Below are positions 1-6,477 of a DNA stretch of 7,039 nt, in pieces. A program made the translations under genes and the position numbers. Below the pieces are notes generated by a model that had not been told where the DNA came from, did not search any database, and was given only the letters and a program-made list of their open reading frames with translations. This stretch comes from Nitrospirota bacterium (lineage in GTDB: Bacteria; Nitrospirota; Nitrospiria; Nitrospirales; UBA8639): assembly GCA_029881175.1 (NCBI GenBank), contig JAOUNC010000146.1, positions 1 through 7,039 of the forward strand, given 5' to 3'. Within the stretch, counting starts at the first letter, position 1, and the number at the start of each line of letters is the position of its first letter.

Positions 1-1856
1 GATTCCTCTTGTGAAAGAACTTGAACAACTGGAGCAGATCGAGGGGACTGAGCCATTCGTTGCTCACTCACTCGATGATCCCACTGGCTCAGCCAAAAAA
101 CAAAAAAGACTGCTGCCCAAAACGTCAGCATGTTAATCGTTACCATCTTTGCGGAAAACCCAAGCGACGGGGTAAAAGCCCATGGAGACTGATCTTGCAT
201 CAACTCATTAATATGCCATTCCAACCGACCCGCCGATCGAATATATCCCATCAGCCCCATCACCCAAGAAAAAGCGGCCGCCACAACAAGCAACGCGACC
301 ATTCCACGTGGGGTAATTTTCCCCCATTGAACAGGGCCAAGGACTTTTGAGCCGCGTAGCAACAAGCGATTAAGAAAGACTCCGCCAATCACCACCGTCG
401 CAGTCGTGACCCCCTGAGGAGAGGACAAGCCTACTCGTACATTGGCCGGGATATAGAATCCATAAATGGCCAACCACACAATATTCCCAATCCCTAGGAG
501 AAACAACAGGCCAAGAAGAATATTTCCCCATGAAGCCCAGGACACCGTCACCATTCGATTGGCTCGGCGATAGAGAATAAAGCTCAACGCGGTCAAACAA
601 ATCATGACATTAATGGCCCCGTTTTTGGCCGACATCACACCGAATTGCCCGATAACCGGATGCTGTGCGGCCCCCATAGCCTTCATCTCACTCGCACTCG
701 TCGCTAACGTATGCGGCGTAAACCACACGAGAAAGCATGCCATGAGCCCAAAAATAATCGCTTTAAAGTAAGGATGAAAACGGTCACCGGCCTGAAGGCG
801 GGCTAAGGATTGCCAAAGATAATAATTAATCCCTAAAAATAAAACGCCAACCGTAATGGCCTGAAGGACAAACAACCACGACAACATGCCCCCCATCATC
901 GTCACACCCATATGCTGTCTGAATTCAAAAACCGCTCGCATCAACCAATATCCTGCAAGCGGCATAGGCAGCAGCGCACAGACCATCACTACCAGAAAGA
1001 CATACCCTACCCAGTCATAATACGCGCGATCTTCAGCAGTCTTGGACATAAAAAAGCGATAGGTGGCATAGGCCACCACCACCGCTCCACCCGACATAAT
1101 ATCTGCCAAAAATCGATGTGCATTGAGGGGATTCCATAAAGGCGAATGGAGTAGATTCCAGACATTTCCCAAGAAATGGCCATCAGCATCGACCCCCGAT
1201 GGGGCCATCATAAATGAAGCCCAGGCATTGGCGGATACGAGAAGAAGCACGCCAGTCGCATTCACTAACACCCCGATGGACATATGAAGCCACTTGGCGG
1301 TCGGAGCCTTTAAACGCTCCCAGGTGTAATAATAGAGCGCGAGGAAAAATGCTTCGGCCACAAACACCGACGCATACACTGGCATCAAGGATTTAAAGGT
1401 TTCGCCCATATAATTCATAAACCCGGGATAGAGGGTGATAAACAAACCCAACATCACCGAGCCCAGCACGGCCGTTATCGAAAGCGACAGCAAGCCCACA
1501 CGTAAAATGTCATGGGCTAACCCATCGAACTGTTGCCGCGCAATCTCCTGCTTTCGAGTAACCCCCAAAAACTCCAGAAGAAGACTAAATAGCGGGAGGG
1601 CTAAGACAAAACCGCCAAAATACGTATGCTGCTGCGTCACGAACCAAACCACTAACCGGTTATTCACAAAGGGAATCGTAGAGTAACTCCGAGGACTTTC
1701 TGAGGCAGCCGGGCCATCAATAACTCCAGGGACTTGATAGAAGATATCCTGGCCTTCCTGGCCCATAACATGAGGAACAGGCTCTGTAGCCCAAGAACCC
1801 CCCGCAAAAATGAGAAGGAGAACCAGGAGTGAGAGGAAAATTGTGCGTATCAGCAT
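1..1856 (-). CDS. Cytochrome bd-like oxidase subunit I (CydA-like), C-terminus beyond left edge
   Basis: I translated this frame by hand: 618 codons without a stop, from ATG at 1856 to the window edge, so the gene is 3'-partial. Residues 1-23 look like a signal peptide (probable cleavage after A23), followed by about 13 membrane helices (near 68-94, 115-140, 157-178, 189-212, 248-269, 281-305, 317-343, 364-382, 402-428, 441-466, 482-499, 518-538, 571-590). CydA-like marks are R68...H77 (position of the E. coli H19 haem ligand), E168 (like E99) followed by a helix ending in WERL, the ANAW...P segment at 209-219 (like ANGWMQ-P), H247 in NAHRF (like the H186 haem b558 ligand) and GRLEW at 543-547 (like GRQPW). 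The position equivalent to E107 is Tyr176. The protein is longer than usual CydA (about 450-520 residues), and the signal peptide is atypical. Such proteins in Nitrospira have been called bd-like oxidases; whether quinol or another donor is used cannot be read here. The ATG lies 3 bases after the preceding stop, suggesting translational coupling. Confidence 0.85.
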   Translation of the reverse strand, partial: MLIRTIFLSLLVLLLIFAGGSWATEPVPHVMGQEGQDIFYQVPGVIDGPAASESPRSYSTIPFVNNRLVVWFVTQQHTYFGGFVLALPLFSLLLEFLGVTRKQEIARQQFDGLAHDILRVGLLSLSITAVLGSVMLGLFITLYPGFMNYMGETFKSLMPVYASVFVAEAFFLALYYYTWERLKAPTAKWLHMSIGVLVNATGVLLLVSANAWASFMMAPSGVDADGHFLGNVWNLLHSPLWNPLNAHRFLADIMSGGAVVVAYATYRFFMSKTAEDRAYYDWVGYVFLVVMVCALLPMPLAGYWLMRAVFEFRQHMGVTMMGGMLSWLFVLQAITVGVLFLGINYYLWQSLARLQAGDRFHPYFKAIIFGLMACFLVWFTPHTLATSASEMKAMGAAQHPVIGQFGVMSAKNGAINVMICLTALSFILYRRANRMVTVSWASWGNILLGLLFLLGIGNIVWLAIYGFYIPANVRVGLSSPQGVTTATVVIGGVFLNRLLLRGSKVLGPVQWGKITPRGMVALLVVAAAFSWVMGLMGYIRSAGRLEWHINELMQDQSPWAFTPSLGFSAKMVTINMLTFWAAVFFVFWLSQWDHRVSEQRMAQSPRSAPVVQVLSQEE

Positions 1857-1859
1857 GAA

Positions 1860-2933
1860 TCAATTCACCACATTGCCGGGTGGAACCGTCATCTCTTCCA
1901 GAGCAGGGAGGGGTTCAGAGGACTTGGATTGCTGAAGCATGCCCATCACAAACGGACAACGTTGAATATTTTCTGGAATGGTGATTAACTGTTCTTCATA
2001 GGATTTCCGCCATCCCAGATAGAGGGAATACACCGTCATCAACAAGCCCGTACTCGCCGCCATTGCGACAAATCCAAGCGGTGAAATGTGCGCAATACGG
2101 AACACATACGATGTCAGCCCTATCAGAACGAGAAAATAGGTGAGTGCAAACGTCACGCTTGGCCACACCCAGAACCACAGACAAGACAACCAGGTATGAG
2201 GTTTTCGCCTCTGCTCTCCTTGTTCATAGAGGGCCTCCCCAGCAAAAAACGCCAGTAAACTGATGGATGCCACAACGACCGGAACCAGTATCGATTGCAA
2301 GACAGGCTGCCAAGAGGCAAGGTCCAAGCTCAAGAGCATTCCGGAACTGAGGACACCTCCCAATATGGCCAGGGTTCCCCATTTTATCACCACCGGCAAC
2401 TGTTGCGGAATCCATGCCCGCAACGCCTCGCCATTCGGGTATGTGGGCACAACGGTTCCTTCGTGAGACAAGCGTTGAATCAGCCCGATCTCAAACGCAT
2501 CTCTCGTGACGGACGTACAGGGTATGATCATGGCCATCATGGCCGGACCCTCAGGATGCACAAGAAAATCATACCCCACAAACACTTGTAAAATGGCTAA
2601 CACTAAGAGCGAGAGCTGCATGCCATAGGCGACGCCTATCCAACCGACCAGCCAGGCCCACCGTTGCATCCCATCCTGTCGAAAAGATTCTTGAAGCGAA
2701 AGCCCTCGCCCCTGTCGATAGGCCCAGATAGCCGCAAGTGCTGACACACAGCCACTGAGGCCTAACAACACCAACGGCTCAGAGAGCGGCAACACATCTT
2801 TAAGCACACGATAGATCCCAAATGCCACAAGCCCAGGAGCCAGCATCACCACACGCTTGCGATTGCGCACCGGAAGATCCGTCACCAGAAGATTCAACTG
2901 TGGGAGAACGCGTAAAGACAGTCGATGTAACAT
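1860..2933 (-). CDS. Seven-helix membrane protein of unknown function, oxidase-linked
   Basis: 357 residues; I do not recognise the family. Hydrophobic segments near residues 29-46, 53-71, 93-120, 182-203, 211-233, 249-277 and 285-307 suggest seven membrane helices. A polar stretch (about 121-180) separates helices three and four and contains the motifs HPEGP (126-130) and IPCTSVTRD (137-145). A basic/polar C-terminal tail carries RCPF (325-328). No CydB signature is evident. Its stop is only 3 bases before the start of the bd-like oxidase gene, so the two are almost certainly co-translated, and the product may be a second subunit or assembly partner; that is inference. The ATG at 2933 is the first possible start, because an in-frame TGA lies just upstream (2939-2937), but no Shine-Dalgarno sequence is visible before it. 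A 63-base gap with a stem-loop separates it from the gene upstream. Confidence 0.8.
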   Translation of the reverse strand: MLHRLSLRVLPQLNLLVTDLPVRNRKRVVMLAPGLVAFGIYRVLKDVLPLSEPLVLLGLSGCVSALAAIWAYRQGRGLSLQESFRQDGMQRWAWLVGWIGVAYGMQLSLLVLAILQVFVGYDFLVHPEGPAMMAMIIPCTSVTRDAFEIGLIQRLSHEGTVVPTYPNGEALRAWIPQQLPVVIKWGTLAILGGVLSSGMLLSLDLASWQPVLQSILVPVVVASISLLAFFAGEALYEQGEQRRKPHTWLSCLWFWVWPSVTFALTYFLVLIGLTSYVFRIAHISPLGFVAMAASTGLLMTVYSLYLGWRKSYEEQLITIPENIQRCPFVMGMLQQSKSSEPLPALEEMTVPPGNVVN

Positions 2934-2963
2934 GGGTCAGTCGTATGGTGTATGGTTCAAATC

Positions 2964-2981
2964 GGCATTCTATGGAATGCC
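2964..2981 (-). other. Stem-loop between two operon genes
   Basis: A perfect 7-bp inverted repeat, GGCATTC / GAATGCC, with a 4-base loop, sits in the 63-base gap between the PCP_red gene and the seven-helix membrane gene. No T-run follows on either strand, so it is not a standard intrinsic terminator. It could be an mRNA processing or stabilising structure, or could affect initiation of the downstream gene, which lacks an obvious ribosome binding site. Its function is not known. Confidence 0.45.
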
Positions 2982-2996
2982 CTTGGAGATTCCAGC

Positions 2997-3476
2997 TTAT
3001 GCTCGTCCGGACGCCATTCCAAAATATCGCGTTTTCACTTCTTCCATGAGGGCCACCGTCACTTCCGGCATGCCACGATCAAGAGCGGTACGCTCCAATT
3101 CAGTCTTGGCCATGGCCCGAATACCAGAAGGCACATTCGCCAATCGACGTTCAGCGTCCGCGCTCCATTCCACCATGCCCTTGTTTCGGGCCGTCACCAT
3201 ACGAGCATGGGTCACAATTTGATACTGCTGATCCTGCGCGAAGGACTCGACCTCATCTCGGACCAAAGGAGCAAGGTACGGTGGCAACCGTGACAGGTGG
3301 TAACTCGCCTCATCAGTCCACATGATTACCGAAACAAGAGGATCCAATTCTTTGAGACGGCCTTCCGCGCCAACACCCCAGCCACAGATCTCACAATGAA
3401 ATGTCGCCAAAACTTCATCAGACTCCAGCTCTTCAATGCCCTTCACACAAAAGGGTTGATGACAGCGGCATTCCAT
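2997..3476 (-). CDS. Small Cys-rich protein with two tandem PCP_red-like domains
   Basis: 159 residues, probably cytoplasmic (no signal peptide or membrane helix). The N-terminus has a cysteine cluster, C3-x-C5-H6-x3-C10 and C28-E-I-C31, resembling a zinc- or metal-binding knuckle. Two related repeats follow, each starting with W-(T/S) and containing a (R/H)L...(L/V)P core: about 53-98 (WTDEASYHLSRLPP) and 104-151 (WSADAERRLANVPS). Both match the pattern of PCP_red (PF08369), the domain at the C-terminus of the BchB/ChlB subunit of dark-operative protochlorophyllide reductase and in small proteins of non-phototrophs. The second copy fits best; the first is more diverged. I chose the ATG at 3476 because the longer frame (from 3557) would overlap the upstream gene by 73 bases and its extra 27 residues look non-native; the chosen start lies 8 bases after the upstream stop. 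A role in oxidase maturation or redox sensing is a guess from context. Confidence 0.75.
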   Translation of the reverse strand: MECRCHQPFCVKGIEELESDEVLATFHCEICGWGVGAEGRLKELDPLVSVIMWTDEASYHLSRLPPYLAPLVRDEVESFAQDQQYQIVTHARMVTARNKGMVEWSADAERRLANVPSGIRAMAKTELERTALDRGMPEVTVALMEEVKTRYFGMASGRA

Positions 3477-3484
3477 AAAAGGGA

Positions 3485-4210
3485 TTACCCTATTTTGCCA
3501 GGATAAAGAATATACAACATGGTATAGGTCGCCGTTCCCGTCAGGAATAAGACGCAATAAATCATCATCGTAAACTTACCCAAGACCCGATGACGCCGCG
3601 CCCCATTGGGCCAAATCCGTTGAATCAAAATTTCAATCCCAAATACCATCGCAATGATCACGGCCAAACCAATATAAACACTCAGCTTCCCCAGAGAAAA
3701 TCCCGAAGTCATCACGCGAGAGAGAAAGAAGAATATCACCAACGCGGTAATGCCTCCCAAGATGGTCACAATCCGGCGCCCCGACGTCTGCAACAGCGCA
3801 TCTTTCAAGACACGGCGTCCATCTATAAATGCTTGCGACCGAAACCCCAGAACCATCATATAAATGGCCATGACCAATCCAATCACCACTAAGAGGATAT
3901 GGACGGTCAGGAGAGGAATAAAGACATTATCATAAAGCGCCTGTGACCCCCCGAACCCTTCCTTCCCTTCAAAGGCTAGGACTCCGAGATTTCGAAACAG
4001 GTAATAGCTGGTAAAAAAGGCCAACATGGCGATCATCCCACCCAACATCAACCAATGATGATGATCAGCTTTATTCTTTCGAGCTTGGACCCATCCCACG
4101 ATAAACAAGATCGTAAAGAGCGTCGCCATGAATTGGCTGACATCCGCCCCCATCGTCGCATGCGTCCCCAAAACCCCAGGCGCCCGAAGCCATTCTGCTA
4201 GTTCATACAT
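3485..4210 (-). CDS. DUF420 (YozB/CtaM-like) polytopic membrane protein
   Basis: 241 residues with about six membrane helices (near 22-41, 53-72, 97-121, 147-164, 174-197, 213-235). The sequence follows the DUF420 pattern: a basic loop with histidines (KADHHHW, 47-53) leading into a helix with LMLGGMIAM and a Tyr pair (69-70), a helix with H104, and a C-terminal block RRHRVLGKF (205-213) followed by a helix ending in TYTMLYILYP. In Firmicutes the DUF420 protein CtaM is needed for maturation of some haem-copper oxidases, so an oxidase assembly role is plausible here next to the bd-like subunit; direct haem contact by H104/H207 is speculation. A loop between helices two and three (about 74-96) is Gly/Phe-rich. 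The gene starts 22 bases after the methyltransferase stop and ends 8 bases before the PCP_red gene. The ribosome binding site is weak (AAGGGA lies rather far upstream of the ATG). Confidence 0.8.
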   Translation of the reverse strand: MYELAEWLRAPGVLGTHATMGADVSQFMATLFTILFIVGWVQARKNKADHHHWLMLGGMIAMLAFFTSYYLFRNLGVLAFEGKEGFGGSQALYDNVFIPLLTVHILLVVIGLVMAIYMMVLGFRSQAFIDGRRVLKDALLQTSGRRIVTILGGITALVIFFFLSRVMTSGFSLGKLSVYIGLAVIIAMVFGIEILIQRIWPNGARRHRVLGKFTMMIYCVLFLTGTATYTMLYILYPGKIG

Positions 4211-4232
4211 ACGTCTTATGGGTTTCCCTTCG

Positions 4233-5210
4233 TTATTTTGTGCCTTGAATCATGGCGCACGGCTCTAATTCTTCAACAACGCTAAATCCTGCTGCCTCCA
4301 TCCACTGCCGCGATTCCTCAATCGTAAAACAGTCCCCTTTCTCGGTATTCACCAAAATATGGACCGCAAACGCGGTCGTCCATGCCGGGCTGGTTCGAGA
4401 AGGGTCTAAAAACCGGTCCTTAATAATCAATCGCCCCCCTGCATTCAAACAATCATAGACTTTCGACACTAACGCCGCATTCGTCTTCCCATCTTGGTAA
4501 TGCAGAATATCGGACATGAGCGCGACATCAAAGGTCCCGTGAAACGCATCTTCATGGAAATTTCCAGACTGAAACTGAATCCGATCACTGAGCCCTGCAT
4601 CCTCCACGCATTGTTTGGTAACCGTTAATGTTTGCGGAAGATCAAACACCGTCGCCGCCAGACCTGGGTATTCGCGACAAAAGGCCATCGCATTGGTTCC
4701 CGCTCCCCCTCCGATATCCAACATCTGCTTGGCTTCCTGAAGCTGCAGCCGCTTGGCCAGAGCAGGGCCACTACCTCGCCCGATCCGATCCAAGACCGTG
4801 AGGACCTTGGCACCTAATTCGGGATTGGTTTCAAACACATGCTGTGTCACAGGCGATTGGCCTGTTCGCACCCCTTCCTCCAACTGTCCCCAATTATTCC
4901 ATTCCGCATCATGCAACAGTAATAAATGCCCCACATATTCGGAGCTGGATTGGACTAAATATCGTTCTGCCACGGGCGTATTGTGGAAATGCTTGCCCTC
5001 TTTTCTTAATACACGCATCGCTACCAGAGCATTCATGACCAGGTCCAACACCCGAGCATTCAAGGCTAAGACCTCGGCCACCTGATGAACCGTCAGCGCC
5101 TCCCCCTTCAGAGGAGTAAAGAGATCAAGTTTAACAGCGGTGAGGAGAATTTTGGTTTCCCAGTAGTAGCCTATCTGGAAAATATCAGCGAGAGACAGCT
5201 CACGTGGCAC
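4233..5210 (-). CDS. SAM-dependent O-methyltransferase, family 2 (CrtF/BchU/COMT-like)
   Basis: 325 residues from the GTG start. An N-terminal winged-helix dimerisation region (about 5-90; DIFQIGYYWETKIL, then LDLFTPL) is followed by a Rossmann methyltransferase domain. SAM motif I is LDIGGGAG (164-171), the acidic residue ending strand two is in VFDLP (189-193), and SDILHYQDG (233-241) carries the His used as general base in this family. GRLIIKDRFLD (259-269) and the C-terminal GFSVVEEL strand complete the fold. Relatives methylate hydroxyl groups of carotenoids, polyketides and phenylpropanoids, or a tetrapyrrole carbon (BchU); the substrate here is unknown. It is the first gene of the putative oxidase operon. 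A TTG at 5228 could extend the protein by six residues, but it has no ribosome binding site, whereas the GTG has GAGG six bases upstream. The alternative start changes nothing functional. Confidence 0.85.
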   Translation of the reverse strand: MPRELSLADIFQIGYYWETKILLTAVKLDLFTPLKGEALTVHQVAEVLALNARVLDLVMNALVAMRVLRKEGKHFHNTPVAERYLVQSSSEYVGHLLLLHDAEWNNWGQLEEGVRTGQSPVTQHVFETNPELGAKVLTVLDRIGRGSGPALAKRLQLQEAKQMLDIGGGAGTNAMAFCREYPGLAATVFDLPQTLTVTKQCVEDAGLSDRIQFQSGNFHEDAFHGTFDVALMSDILHYQDGKTNAALVSKVYDCLNAGGRLIIKDRFLDPSRTSPAWTTAFAVHILVNTEKGDCFTIEESRQWMEAAGFSVVEELEPCAMIQGTK

Positions 5211-5216
5211 ATGGGG

Positions 5217-5220
5217 CCTC
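5217..5220 (-). promoter_or_regulatory. Ribosome binding site that decides the methyltransferase start
   Basis: On the minus strand GAGG occurs six bases before the GTG at 5210, an ideal spacing. The in-frame TTG at 5228 has no purine-rich element upstream. This supports GTG as the real start. Confidence 0.5.
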
Positions 5221-5259
5221 AAACTCAAAAGCGTGCATAATCGTTTGCATTCGTGCTCG

Positions 5260-5289
5260 ATCTTAACGAGGGCAATTGTTCAAAGGCAA
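5260..5289 (-). promoter_or_regulatory. Candidate sigma70-like promoter of the oxidase operon
   Basis: On the minus strand TTGCCT (5289-5284) and TAAGAT (5265-5260) are separated by 18 bases, each matching 4 of 6 consensus positions. It lies between the terminator of the upstream unit and the methyltransferase start, which is where the operon needs a promoter. The match is weak and other elements are possible. Confidence 0.35.
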
Positions 5290-5312
5290 GGAACATCGTC
5301 CAAGGTTCGCCT

Positions 5313-5351
5313 AAAAAACAAGGGCAACTAGCATATCGCTAGTTGCCCTTG
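5313..5351 (-). terminator. Strong intrinsic terminator of the cupredoxin-like gene
   Basis: A perfect 14-bp stem (5319-5332 pairing with 5338-5351, core CAAGGGCAACTAGC) with a 5-base loop is followed on the minus strand by six T residues (5318-5313). It lies 32 bases past the stop of the cupredoxin-like gene and ahead of the methyltransferase, separating the two transcription units. No comparable T-run is present for the plus strand. Confidence 0.92.
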
Positions 5352-5382
5352 AATCCAGCGGGCTCTTTAAGAGATCGCGCTC

Positions 5383-6198
5383 TTATTTAATCTCAAAATT
5401 CGCTTCGGCTGTTCCGCCATCTTTCACGTCCACTTGCACCGTTATGGCACCTTTACCACGTGCATCGTTGGCCACCGAGGGATGAAACACCGCAACCGTA
5501 TGCTTCCCGGCAGGCACATCTTTAATTTCAAATGTCCCATCGGCCCCGGACGTTCCATAAAAAGGATTGGTGACGGGCAAATACCAGCCTTGCATGAATT
5601 CATGCTGATCACATTGCAACCGCAAAACCGAACCCTTTTTGTAATATTTCACTTTGACTTTCTTTTCCAACGAAGAACCCTTTTTGGCTAGTCCAATATT
5701 GAATTCCGTGCTGGACTTGGCACCTAATTGATCAAAGCTATGGGGATTATGTAACACGCCTTCAGCAGATTTTGGATCAGCCGGATCAGCATCGTTATTT
5801 TCCACATAAAAATTCCCATTACTCACCACCACGCCAGTAAACGGGATAAACTCGCAAAGCTCGGCCATCACTTTTTGGGCAGGTTTATCGGAAAACCCCT
5901 TCATCCAAGCCTTGTCCTCAATATCCATCACTGCTACCACAGCATTTTTCAATCCTTTGCTGCCATCCACTTCCACTTCTTTGAGCAAACGAGTTTCACC
6001 ATCTGCACTTTTGCTCGGATTTTTCTTACAAAAATCCACGTTTGGGAATTTAGAAAATGCAAATTCTTTGGGTGCCGGAACGCTACCGGTAAAGGTGACT
6101 TTCCCTTTAATCGTTCCACCGGCCTGAGCGACGAGCGGGGCAGCGAGTAACAGGCCACCCACTAATAAAGACAGAGTTAGAGACTGACGTTTCACCAT
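5383..6198 (-). CDS. Exported cupredoxin-like protein with Cys-His-Met site
   Basis: 271 residues. A clear signal peptide (basic MVKR, hydrophobic core, AQA at 24-26, cleavage before G27) directs it to the periplasm. The mature protein opens with a beta-rich GTIKGKVTFTG segment and ends with DGTFEIKDVPAGKHTVAVFHP (about 220-240), typical of carboxypeptidase-regulatory-like (transthyretin-like) domains. Between them lies a cupredoxin-like region with HNPH (150-153) and C196-x2-H199-x2-M202, which together could supply the His, Cys, His and Met ligands of a type 1 copper centre. Two further cysteines (C57, C115) could form a disulfide or, as in related sequences, a structural pair. It may carry electrons or bind copper in the periplasm; the partner is unknown. 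The gene stands alone, with its own promoter (6378-6349), a perfect AGGAGG ribosome binding site and a strong terminator, which suggests high expression. Confidence 0.85.
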   Translation of the reverse strand: MVKRQSLTLSLLVGGLLLAAPLVAQAGGTIKGKVTFTGSVPAPKEFAFSKFPNVDFCKKNPSKSADGETRLLKEVEVDGSKGLKNAVVAVMDIEDKAWMKGFSDKPAQKVMAELCEFIPFTGVVVSNGNFYVENNDADPADPKSAEGVLHNPHSFDQLGAKSSTEFNIGLAKKGSSLEKKVKVKYYKKGSVLRLQCDQHEFMQGWYLPVTNPFYGTSGADGTFEIKDVPAGKHTVAVFHPSVANDARGKGAITVQVDVKDGGTAEANFEIK

Positions 6199-6205
6199 GA
6201 TGCTT

Positions 6206-6211
6206 CCTCCT
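6206..6211 (-). promoter_or_regulatory. Perfect Shine-Dalgarno site of the cupredoxin-like gene
   Basis: AGGAGG on the minus strand lies seven bases before the ATG at 6198. It fixes the start, which is also supported by the signal peptide beginning there. It is much stronger than any ribosome binding site in the oxidase operon. Confidence 0.85.
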
Positions 6212-6320
6212 AAGTTAAGAAAACTCGTTCAATTGACGAGGGGAAATGAGCAAAAATGACGTGAGTAAAATCAGGATGCCGTCTTCGTTATTCCGGCCAG
6301 AGTGGGACGGACAACCTTGG

Positions 6321-6335
6321 TATGATTTAATCATA
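6321..6335. promoter_or_regulatory. 7-1-7 inverted repeat, candidate operator
   Basis: TATGATT-T-AATCATA is a perfect inverted repeat with seven-base arms and a one-base centre. It lies about 7 to 21 bases downstream of the predicted transcription start of the cupredoxin-like gene, a classic place for a repressor. The 7-1-7 layout is that of Fur-superfamily boxes (Fur, PerR, Zur), although the sequence is only partly like their consensus. The regulator is not identified. Confidence 0.45.
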
Positions 6336-6348
6336 GCAACCACTTCCG

Positions 6349-6378
6349 TATATATCAGGAATAAAAAAAACCTGTCAA
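6349..6378 (-). promoter_or_regulatory. Sigma70-like promoter of the cupredoxin-like gene
   Basis: On the minus strand a perfect TTGACA (6378-6373) is followed after 18 bases, including a run of eight T residues, by TATATA (6354-6349). The predicted transcription start is near 6342, giving a leader of about 145 bases before the ATG at 6198. Confidence 0.6.
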
Positions 6379-6477
6379 GAAAACAGTCTCCGATTAGGCC
6401 ATTTGGTCTATGCCTTAGGTCTTTTAGTTCGAATAATTGCGTCTAACTGAAACGTGTGATTCAACTGTTCCATGCGC

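Noticed and set aside
21..350. 109-codon plus-strand frame
   Set aside because: It lies antisense to the 618-codon bd-like oxidase frame, with a low-complexity, Arg/His/Pro-rich translation and no recognisable domain.
370..1189. Several 60-76 codon frames on both strands
   Set aside because: All are shadows of the continuous bd-like oxidase frame, whose translation is membrane-protein-like throughout.
3477..3557. N-terminal extension of the PCP_red protein
   Set aside because: It overlaps the DUF420 gene by 73 bases in another frame, and the extra residues do not look like a domain; the ATG at 3476 fits the operon spacing.
6215..6334. 39-codon minus-strand leader frame ahead of the cupredoxin-like gene
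   Set aside because: It would start only about eight bases after the predicted transcription start, with no usable ribosome binding site in the transcript; no attenuation-type codon run is seen.
6394..6419. Imperfect inverted repeat TTAGGCCAT / ATGCCTTAGG upstream of the -35 box
   Set aside because: The arms match only with a bulge and a mismatch, so it is not distinguishable from chance.
6246..6446. 66-codon plus-strand frame in the intergenic stretch
   Set aside because: No ribosome binding site, no recognisable product, and it covers the promoter and palindrome of the gene on the other strand.
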